DNA of 13,204 bases from an uncultured Bacteroidota bacterium (GTDB taxonomy: Bacteria > Bacteroidota > Bacteroidia > Chitinophagales > Chitinophagaceae). Location: NCBI GenBank assembly GCA_903929655.1, contig CAIYVS010000308.1, positions 1 to 13,204 of the forward strand, in the 5' to 3' direction. The translations under genes and the position numbers were made by a program. The notes beneath the pieces were generated by a model, which saw only the letters and a program-made list of their open reading frames with translations, had not been told where the DNA came from and did not search any database. Below, one piece after another: positions 7,256 through 13,204 of this stretch; position 1 is the first letter of the stretch, and each line of letters opens with the position of its first letter.

Positions 7256-9133
7256 ATGTGGTCAGACAACGAAACGTCCGAAGATTTACTTGGCTTTAAA
7301 GTGCATGCTGATTTACTAATTGATGTCGTCAATGATGACACAATTTTACCTATAACTATTGGTGTGTTCGGCGATTGGGGCAGCGGTAAATCGAGCATCC
7401 TAAAAATTATTAACGATGAACTTTCTGGTACTGACGGTGACTTAAAGGATGAAACACTGGTTTTATATTTCAATGGTTGGTTATTCGAAGGTTATGATGA
7501 TGCAAAGGCCGCGCTTTTAGAGTCGATTGTTAAATCTTTCTCCGAGCATAAGACATTAGGCAATAAAGTAAAAGATTATACGACCAAGCTGTTAAAGTCC
7601 GTCAATTGGATGAGGGTGATGAGCTTTGGGTTCAAGAAAATTGTATTACCTGCTGCCGCCGCTCATTTTACCGGCGGGTTGTCCTTAGTGCCTTTAGCAC
7701 TCCAGGCTTTCGAAAAAAAAGAGACAAAGGATATTACCGAAAGCCTAACCGGAAAAGAAGGAGAAAAGATATTAAAGGGTTTTGTAAATCCTCAGAAGAA
7801 AGAAGATCAATATACATTGGTTAGGCACTTCAGAGAGGATTTCAAAAAAATGATCGATAAATCGGAAATAAAAAAACTCGTCGTAATAATCGACGATTTA
7901 GACCGGTGTACTCCCGAAAGAATTATTGAAAATCTTGAAGCGATAAAATTATTTCTTAATGTAGAAAAAACAGCTTTCATCATTGGCGCTGATCCACGAA
8001 TAGTGCGTCACGCTATTGAGTACCGCTATAAAACGGATAGTATTGAAAATGCAGAGGACGCAGATACTCAAAATAGACGTATTGTAAGTGATTACCTGGA
8101 AAAGCTAATTCAGATTCCATATATACTACCTAAGTTATCAGACAACGAAGTGGAAACCTACATGACTTTGCTGTTCTGCAAAAAAGAATTAGATAAAAGT
8201 TTTCAAAAGGTATTAGCTGCATTCTACGAACATCGAAAGACAAATCGTTACGGTGTTTTTGGATTTGGTGATATCCAAGGACTCATTGATGCAGATGAAC
8301 AAAAGAAGCTGGGTCAAAGCGTTTCTTTGATAGCATCGCTTTCTTCCGTAATAACAGAGGGCTTAAATGGCAACCCAAGACAAATTAAGCGATTCCTTAA
8401 CACTTTTACCCTCCGTAATAGATTGGTAAAAGTTGCCAATATTGTCGATTTTAAGATTGATATTCTGGCTAAGCTTATGGTTTTAGAATATGCAAATCCT
8501 GAACTCTTTCGAAAAGTTTACGAATGGCAAAGTATGCAAAACGGTGAGCCTGAACAACTGGAAGAATTAGAAAAGCTTGCTGAAGCTTCAAAGAAAGAAG
8601 AATTAAAAGCTATTTCTGCCGATTGGGGGACGGATAAGATTATTCGTTGGCTAAAGGTAGAACCAAAGTTGGCTAAAGTAGATCTGCGGGATTATTATTG
8701 GATTTCACGGGATCAGTTGACAGGTTCTATAAGTGGTTCTTCTTTGGTGCCAACACACATTCGGTCATTATTTAAAAAGCTGGTGGAACATGGTTCAGGA
8801 ACCATATTAGCGAAAATCGTTTCCTCAGAAGTTCTAAATAAGTTAAATGAAATTGAAATGGAACACTTAACGAGATTGCTTGAAAAGGAACTTTCCAAAA
8901 TGCCTGAGAATGCTTCGATACACAAAGTTTATATTGAGTTGATGTCTCAAAATATCGGTGGCAGTTTGAACTCATACAGCCGCATAATCCGCCAAATCGA
9001 TCATGCTAAAATACCGTTCAGTTTACGTTCGGAATTTCAACTTGCAGCAACAAAGAATACTGCCATTACATCAATTTATAAAATATTCAAATCCGATTCA
9101 CAGATTGCTAAAGCTTTAAACCCTAAAAAATAA
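7256..9133 (+). CDS. qatA: QatA: KAP-family P-loop ATPase of the Qat (Qatuor) anti-phage system
   Basis: This 625-residue KAP-family NTPase opens with MWSDNETSEDLLGF, which I recall as the characteristic start of QatA-type KAP proteins. That is why I prefer ATG 7256 over the in-frame TTG at 7247. Walker A is GDWGSGKSS (39-47). The segment VLYFNGWLFEGYDD follows, as in KAP proteins. Walker B is VVIIDDLDRC (209-218), with D213, D214 and D216-R217. GADPRIVRHAIEYRY matches the KAP sensor region. A moderately hydrophobic stretch near residues 127-150 lies between Walker A and B, where some KAP proteins carry membrane helices; here it is too polar to call a firm membrane segment. It is the first gene of a four-gene operon, and the qatB ATG overlaps its stop as TAATG. 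QatA is essential for Qat defence and probably hydrolyses ATP to drive a still unknown effector step. Confidence 0.9.
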   Translation: MWSDNETSEDLLGFKVHADLLIDVVNDDTILPITIGVFGDWGSGKSSILKIINDELSGTDGDLKDETLVLYFNGWLFEGYDDAKAALLESIVKSFSEHKTLGNKVKDYTTKLLKSVNWMRVMSFGFKKIVLPAAAAHFTGGLSLVPLALQAFEKKETKDITESLTGKEGEKILKGFVNPQKKEDQYTLVRHFREDFKKMIDKSEIKKLVVIIDDLDRCTPERIIENLEAIKLFLNVEKTAFIIGADPRIVRHAIEYRYKTDSIENAEDADTQNRRIVSDYLEKLIQIPYILPKLSDNEVETYMTLLFCKKELDKSFQKVLAAFYEHRKTNRYGVFGFGDIQGLIDADEQKKLGQSVSLIASLSSVITEGLNGNPRQIKRFLNTFTLRNRLVKVANIVDFKIDILAKLMVLEYANPELFRKVYEWQSMQNGEPEQLEELEKLAEASKKEELKAISADWGTDKIIRWLKVEPKLAKVDLRDYYWISRDQLTGSISGSSLVPTHIRSLFKKLVEHGSGTILAKIVSSEVLNKLNEIEMEHLTRLLEKELSKMPENASIHKVYIELMSQNIGGSLNSYSRIIRQIDHAKIPFSLRSEFQLAATKNTAITSIYKIFKSDSQIAKALNPKK

Positions 9134-9954
9134 TGGGAACTACACAAAGAATTTCGCCCGGAGTGTCTGGGCAGCCAAACTGGGGCGATTTAAACAAGTC
9201 CGTAACCAATGTCGCAAAAAGTGTTGAAAAAGAACATAGTCCCAACAATTCGGAGACAGATGCCCAGCAAGATGCTAATGATTATAAAAAATTAATCAAT
9301 CGGCGTAATTATCATGTCAAAGCAGTCTACAAAAATCTTATTAAGACTGGTGGAGGCGCAAAAAGCATCACCAGTGGAAAATCAAGTTCAATAGGCAAAG
9401 CCGGTTTAAAATCTTCGGGAAAGATAGCGGGCTTCTTTTCCAGCGTCGGCAGCAGCGGCCTTCAAAACGCATTAAATAATATAGGCTTCGGCAATCTTGC
9501 AGGCAAAAGTATTCAGGACGTAGTTGATTATCTGCTACTGTACTGTGCTGATTCTAATACCGGCATGGATGATACTGCTGCTAACAAAGCTTCTTGTGAA
9601 GTTTGGAACGAGTTGGCTGAATTAGCGGGAAATGATTTAGATAAATTCGAAGAACTTCTAAAAGATTACGTCGATGGTAGCGGATTATCCGATTTGTTAT
9701 GCAGCTTTTGGGGATACTATATTTTTGAACACCTATCACAAAGATTTCAGGAAAAGATAACACAACAAAAAGGTGAAAGCATCAGCACAGAAACTTTTAA
9801 AATTATTAAGGACGATATCATGGGTCAGGTAAAGGTCTTAAACCAAACGAGACAGGTCAGTAAAATCGACTGGAAAGGCCCGGAAGGAACAAAACAAATA
9901 GAAACTATCTTTCAATCTATTATAAATATTATTAGCGATGAAGATAACAATTAA
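9133..9954 (+). CDS. qatB: QatB: uncharacterised second component of the Qat system
   Basis: This 273-residue protein has no recognisable catalytic domain. It begins MGTTQRISPGVSGQ, and QatB proteins commonly start Met-Gly-Thr. Removal of the initiator Met would expose an N-terminal glycine. Residues about 72-110 are Gly/Ser/Lys-rich and low in complexity. The remainder is predicted helical and rather acidic, with an aromatic cluster CSFWGYYIFEHL near 193-204. No signal peptide or membrane helix is seen. It is identified mainly by position between qatA and the QueC-like gene, plus the N-terminus and Gly/Ser-rich segment. Its start overlaps the qatA stop by one base, and its last 17 bases overlap the qatC start, so expression is tightly coupled. 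QatB has been described as the protein modified by QatC in this system; I recall this rather than see it. Confidence 0.82.
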   Translation: MGTTQRISPGVSGQPNWGDLNKSVTNVAKSVEKEHSPNNSETDAQQDANDYKKLINRRNYHVKAVYKNLIKTGGGAKSITSGKSSSIGKAGLKSSGKIAGFFSSVGSSGLQNALNNIGFGNLAGKSIQDVVDYLLLYCADSNTGMDDTAANKASCEVWNELAELAGNDLDKFEELLKDYVDGSGLSDLLCSFWGYYIFEHLSQRFQEKITQQKGESISTETFKIIKDDIMGQVKVLNQTRQVSKIDWKGPEGTKQIETIFQSIINIISDEDNN

Positions 9955-11260
9955 CGTTAAACAGCCCGTTTACGATATTCCAAGCGGCTTGACCACCATT
10001 AGGCTAACAACCCCGTTAGCCGCGCAGGCTGATATTCATATTGATTTCAAAAAGTTGCTTCCATTTGCCAACTTAGTACCAATTGAGATAGTTGATTTCT
10101 TCAATATTTCAGCGGCAATTTACGGCATCGACCGTTTTATTGAAAGAAAAGTAAATTCCGTGGATGGCTGGTCAAGAGAACTATCCGTAGAGTTTCCGGT
10201 TGCTGATGTTAAAAAATGGAAAGCCGTAAAGGAGGAATTAGGTGCCTTGCTTTCTTTTCAAACCGGTGACTACTGGACGGTTGATTTTTATCAAAATAAA
10301 TTTACTTTTCCCAACAAGCCCCTGGAGCCTGAATTCAATTCAACCTTTGCTCAGGTTAATCTTTTTTCGGGCGGCCTGGATTCATTGATCGGAGCAATTG
10401 ATTTTTTAAAATCAAAGGGAAATGAAAAGGTATTATTTACCTCGCATTATGACTCTCAGATGCATGGCCCGAAAGGAGATCAAAAGGACCTTTTAAAGGA
10501 AATAGAAGCTGTTTACCCAGGTAGATTCGCTTACATTCCGTCAATAAGAGTCTCTCTTGATAACTCCACGATCCCTAAAGAGACAACTTTCAGAAGCCGG
10601 TCCATTTTATTTATAGGCATAGCATTAATGGTTGCCCAAACGAAAAAGGTGCCAATTGTCGTTCCAGAAAATGGTACAGTTTCATTGAATTATCCCTTAA
10701 GCCCTTCAAGAAGGAGTGCTTGTAGCACACGAACTACGCATCCTACCGTAATTTCAGCTATCCGGAGTCTTTGGAAGCGCTTAGGTATTCAAACGGATAT
10801 ATCAAACCCTTACGAATTACATACAAAAGGCGAGATGGTCAAAAATTGCATGGACCTCCCCACATTGAAAACCATTGTTAATGTTTCCAATTCCTGCGGA
10901 AAAAGAGGTCACCGGGCACATTGGGATGAACCTACAGCATCGCATTGCGGCATTTGTATGCCCTGTGTTTACAGGAGGGCGTCGCTGTTGTCAATGGTTG
11001 ACAAAACCACGTATGGAAACGACATAAACAAACTGATACCTTTTAATACACAGAAAGGACAAGATGTTGGTGCCTGTTTAGAATATTTAAAAGAACCTTT
11101 AACGGTCAAACAAATAAAGGATGAACTCATTATCAACGGGCTTAAAGATTTGGCACAAATCAACGCATATGTAGACGTTGTATTGAGAACAAGAAAAGAA
11201 TTAAAAAATTGGATTAAAGTAATTGGCAATAATGTTGTTAAAACCAAAGCAGGAATTTAA
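9938..11260 (+). CDS. qatC: QatC: QueC-like PP-loop ATPase of the Qat system
   Basis: This 440-residue protein has an N-terminal extension of about 140 residues followed by a QueC-like domain. The PP-loop for ATP pyrophosphatase chemistry is FSGGLDS, with SGGLDS at 144-149. The core also contains FRSRSILF and PENGTVSLNYPLSP, typical of the QueC fold. The zinc site is a QueC-like Cys set: C320 (SCGKRGH) plus C337, C340 and C343 in HCGICMPC. QueC makes preQ0, a 7-deazaguanine base, from CDG. Defence-associated QueC-like enzymes are thought to attach a deazaguanine to a partner protein instead. All active-site elements are present, so the enzyme looks functional. The start ATG 9938 lies inside the 3' end of qatB, and the stop is shared with the qatD start as TAATG. 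Confidence 0.9.
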   Translation: MKITINVKQPVYDIPSGLTTIRLTTPLAAQADIHIDFKKLLPFANLVPIEIVDFFNISAAIYGIDRFIERKVNSVDGWSRELSVEFPVADVKKWKAVKEELGALLSFQTGDYWTVDFYQNKFTFPNKPLEPEFNSTFAQVNLFSGGLDSLIGAIDFLKSKGNEKVLFTSHYDSQMHGPKGDQKDLLKEIEAVYPGRFAYIPSIRVSLDNSTIPKETTFRSRSILFIGIALMVAQTKKVPIVVPENGTVSLNYPLSPSRRSACSTRTTHPTVISAIRSLWKRLGIQTDISNPYELHTKGEMVKNCMDLPTLKTIVNVSNSCGKRGHRAHWDEPTASHCGICMPCVYRRASLLSMVDKTTYGNDINKLIPFNTQKGQDVGACLEYLKEPLTVKQIKDELIINGLKDLAQINAYVDVVLRTRKELKNWIKVIGNNVVKTKAGI

Positions 11261-11991
11261 TGATTGATACCCATTGCCATATTGATTTATATGCCGACCC
11301 ATTAAAAATTGCCAATGAATCTGAAAGATTGGGAATTATTACAATTGGCATGACCAATTTGCCAAGCCATTTTGAAATGGGTTATCTTCATCTATTGTCA
11401 TTTAAATGTGTAAGACTTGCATTGGGAATGCATCCACTTTATGCAAATCAACATGAAAGAGAAATTAATTCTTTTGTTTCAAATCTATCAAAGACCTCTT
11501 ATATTGGAGAAATAGGATTAGATTATTCAAGAGAGGGCATCTCTACTAAGGAACTGCAATTAAATTCACTTAGAAGGATTCTTAAAGAAATAAGTGGCAA
11601 GAAAAAAATATTGAGTTTACATTCAAGAAAAGCGGAAAAGGATGTATTGGATCTATTAATTGCAAACAATATACAAAATGCTATTTTCCACTGGTATTCT
11701 GGGCCACTATCATTAATTGAAAAGATTATAAATGCAGGTTATTATTTTTCTATCAATCCCGCAATGATAAAATCAAAGTCGGCGCAGGAAATAATAAAAC
11801 AAATACCATTAAACAAAATACTAACAGAAAGCGATGGCCCATTTATCGACATACAAATGAAGCCCGTAGAACCGAAAGATATGGTTTTAGTTTGCCAATA
11901 CCTGTCGAATATTTGGAACAAATCATTAATTGAAACTGAGTTTATTATTTCTTCAAATTTCCAGAAGTTACTTTCCAATATAAAAGCCTAA
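11260..11991 (+). CDS. qatD: QatD: TatD-like metal-dependent nuclease of the Qat system
   Basis: This 243-residue amidohydrolase-fold TatD-family protein retains the full metal-binding set. H5 and H7 are in IDTHCHID, E84 is in GEIGLD, H121 in LHSRKAE, H144 in FHWYSG, and D192 in TESDGP. It is slightly shorter than housekeeping TatD (about 260 residues). TatD enzymes are Mg/Zn-dependent 3'-5' exonucleases on single-stranded nucleic acid, but the substrate in Qat is not established. It is the last gene of the operon, coupled to qatC by TAATG. The A/T-rich codon use is more marked than in qatC, which may only reflect the separate origin of the module's parts. Confidence 0.9.
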   Translation: MIDTHCHIDLYADPLKIANESERLGIITIGMTNLPSHFEMGYLHLLSFKCVRLALGMHPLYANQHEREINSFVSNLSKTSYIGEIGLDYSREGISTKELQLNSLRRILKEISGKKKILSLHSRKAEKDVLDLLIANNIQNAIFHWYSGPLSLIEKIINAGYYFSINPAMIKSKSAQEIIKQIPLNKILTESDGPFIDIQMKPVEPKDMVLVCQYLSNIWNKSLIETEFIISSNFQKLLSNIKA

Positions 11992-12179
11992 GTGCAGACC
12001 TATTTGTAAAGTCCTTGTACCACGCAAAATATTACAATGACTATTCTACCTTTTAAACATTATAGGTATTATGATGCGATATGTTGCATCCTAATTATAG
12101 TTTTAAGGTGCCCAAAAATGGTATTAATTGTTCGATTGGAGTCCTTGACTCTCCAGTATGAGGGAGGTAATTATAAAAG
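11992..12179. other. Non-coding tail after qatD with two small hairpins
   Basis: No gene is supported in this stretch. Two short hairpins are visible. GATGCG (12073-12078) can pair with TGCATC (12085-12090) around a 6-base loop. TGGAGTC (12137-12143) can pair with GACTCTCCA (12147-12155) with one bulged T. The first is followed by a T-containing A/T stretch (AATTATAGTTTT) and could end the qat transcript, but neither has a proper T tract directly after the stem. I see no tRNA gene or direct repeat that would mark an attachment site. Confidence 0.3.
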
Positions 12180-12502
12180 TTAATGAAGTTTAATAAAGTC
12201 ATTATCAGTTACGATAAGGCCCTTCGCATTCGCAACTGCTTGTAAATCATCTAAAAAGTTCGACTTTTCGCCGCCTCCCTCTACCCAATCTGCAACGACA
12301 TTATCTATTTTCAGTGGAGAATAAAGAAACAAGCTTCATCAAATCTTCAAGAAAAGAGTTCGAGGTTTTGTACCGATGGGTTCACCTTTCAGATATTTGA
12401 CTACTAATATTTCCAAATAAGTAAACCAATTGGGCCTCGAACAATCAAGATGAACCTAAATAAATCAGGCTCATCCTTAAAATTATTATTAAATAATTGA
12501 AA
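12180..12502 (-). pseudogene. Multiply frameshifted coding remnant downstream of the integrase
   Basis: The minus strand reads as one protein-like stretch of about 105 residues broken across four changes of frame. In order, FNNNFKDEPDLFRFIL lies near 12493-12446, and CSRPNWFTYLEILVVKYLKG then GEPIGTKPR near 12444-12362. NSFLEDLMKLVSLFSTEN follows near 12359-12306. DNVVADWVEGGGEK and FLDDLQAVANAKGLIVTDN complete it near 12315-12191, ending IKLH before a stop at 12182-12180. Each segment has coding-like composition and starts where the previous one is lost, which is hard to explain by chance. I do not recognise the family. The remnant overlaps the 3' end of the integrase gene by a few bases in another frame. 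Sequencing errors rather than true decay are possible. Confidence 0.5.
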
Positions 12503-13204
12503 GCTTATGCTTTAATGCTGCCATATCCTCACTAATTTTCAAATCAATAATTTTAGCATAGTGCTGTGTCTGTTTAAGGGATTTATGTCCTAACATTTTG
12601 GATACTGTTTCAATGGGAACACCATTACTAAGCGTTACAGTTGTGGCGAATGTATGACGGGCAATGTGGAATGTTAGTTTTTTATTGATATCACAAGTAT
12701 CCGCTATCTCTTTCAAATAGGCATTCATCTTTTGATTAGTCAACACAGGTAGCACATAATTATCATTGCGGCATTTTGGATGATCATTATACTTCTCCAT
12801 TATTGCTAATGCAACAGGTAAAAGGGGAAGCCTGGTCGGAGAACCGGTCTTTTGCCGCTCCGTTATGATCCATTTTTCACCGTCTATGCCAGTAACGATC
12901 TGTGTACGGCGGAGCTTACTTACATCGACATAGGCCAAGCCAGTGTAGCAACTAAACAGGAAAATATCACGCACATTATTTAATCTATCAATATTAAATG
13001 ATTTTTTACTTATTGCATTCAGGTCCTCTTTTGTTAATGGAACTATTGTTACCTCTTTTTGAACAGTTTTAAAGTCTATAAAAGGGTCATGCTTCAACCA
13101 CCCCTTGCGAATACATTGAATAATGATTGTTTTTACGGTACTAATATATTTCATTGCTGAATTATGCCCATACCCAAGAGATTTGTGAATGTTTTGAGGC
13201 GGAC
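12489..13204 (-). CDS. Tyrosine recombinase / site-specific integrase, 5' end beyond the window
   Basis: The frame is open to the right edge, so the start lies outside; at least 16 residues precede the Met at 13154. The visible part begins in a SAM-like DNA-binding domain (GHNSAMKYISTVKTI) and continues into the catalytic domain. Counting from the Met at 13154, box I is CYTGLAYVD (69-77), the catalytic lysine is K102 (ERQKTGSP), box II is HIARHT (H163, R166), the next histidine is in LGHKS (H190), and the nucleophile is Y199 (TQHYAKI). Box I has Ala where most tyrosine recombinases have the first catalytic Arg, a variation seen in many Bacteroidota integrases of the CTnDOT type. It probably moves the element that carries the defence genes. 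Transcription points toward the island. Confidence 0.92.
   Translation of the reverse strand, partial: PPQNIHKSLGYGHNSAMKYISTVKTIIIQCIRKGWLKHDPFIDFKTVQKEVTIVPLTKEDLNAISKKSFNIDRLNNVRDIFLFSCYTGLAYVDVSKLRRTQIVTGIDGEKWIITERQKTGSPTRLPLLPVALAIMEKYNDHPKCRNDNYVLPVLTNQKMNAYLKEIADTCDINKKLTFHIARHTFATTVTLSNGVPIETVSKMLGHKSLKQTQHYAKIIDLKISEDMAALKHKLSII

Noticed and set aside
7069..7299. A 76-codon plus-strand frame with a TTG start, and a 55-codon ATG-less frame, in the gap before qatA
   Set aside because: Both lie over the inverted-repeat structure and have no convincing start; the first also overlaps the qatA coding start. I prefer the repeat/RNA explanation.
12131..12156. TTCGATT followed by a hairpin, resembling a tRNA T-loop and an integration site in a tRNA gene
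   Set aside because: The flanks cannot form the 5-bp T stem, and no anticodon or acceptor arm could be found.
12449..12475. Inverted repeat GATGAACC/GGCTCATC as an integrase terminator
   Set aside because: It needs one G-U pair, lacks a T tract in the minus direction, and falls within the frameshifted coding remnant, so it is probably incidental.
12489..13204. Integrase as an inactive pseudogene because of the missing box I Arg
   Set aside because: The frame is intact and the remaining catalytic residues are present; this change is usual in Bacteroidota integrases.
1..13204. CRISPR array, retron, toxin-antitoxin pair or phage structural genes
   Set aside because: No regularly spaced repeats, reverse transcriptase, recognisable antitoxin or virion gene was seen on either strand.

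Overview
The window looks like a defence island from a member of the phylum Bacteroidota, perhaps a Sphingobacteriaceae- or Chitinophagaceae-like bacterium. Three observations support this: an A/T-rich sequence, genes that mostly lack a Shine-Dalgarno-like sequence before the start, and at the right edge a tyrosine recombinase with the TGLAYVD box I typical of Bacteroidota mobile elements. No rRNA, tRNA, CRISPR array or housekeeping gene was seen.

Layout from left to right. (1) Positions 1-312 hold the 3' end of an unidentified gene. (2) Positions 410-1854, minus strand, hold a two-gene unit: a small protein with one membrane helix, then a stand-alone SIR2-like protein. I cannot match this pair to a named system; it is the best candidate here for something undescribed. 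A short decayed reading frame follows it. (3) A 210-base divergent spacer separates this unit from the plus-strand block. (4) Positions 2065-7063 hold a Gabija-type pair, gajA (OLD-family ATPase/TOPRIM nuclease) and gajB (UvrD-like helicase), followed after a perfect 9-bp hairpin by an Mrr-like restriction endonuclease gene. (5) A 192-base spacer contains a perfect 12-bp inverted repeat enclosing a second long hairpin, which could be a structured RNA or a tiny mobile element. (6) Positions 7256-11991 hold a complete four-gene Qat (Qatuor) operon, qatA-qatB-qatC-qatD, with overlapping start and stop codons. (7) Positions 11992-12500 hold weak hairpins and a frameshifted gene remnant. (8) The minus-strand integrase runs off the right edge.

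How the genes fit together. Gabija is a nuclease/helicase system that senses nucleotide depletion and cuts DNA. Qat combines a KAP ATPase, a QueC-like enzyme and a TatD-like nuclease. SIR2-like proteins in defence systems usually deplete NAD+. Three apparently independent anti-phage modules beside a recombinase, with decayed fragments at both ends, fit an integrated, recombining defence island. The functions of the Gabija and Qat genes come from recognised families and gene order. The roles of the SIR2/membrane pair and of the third gene of the Gabija block are inference.
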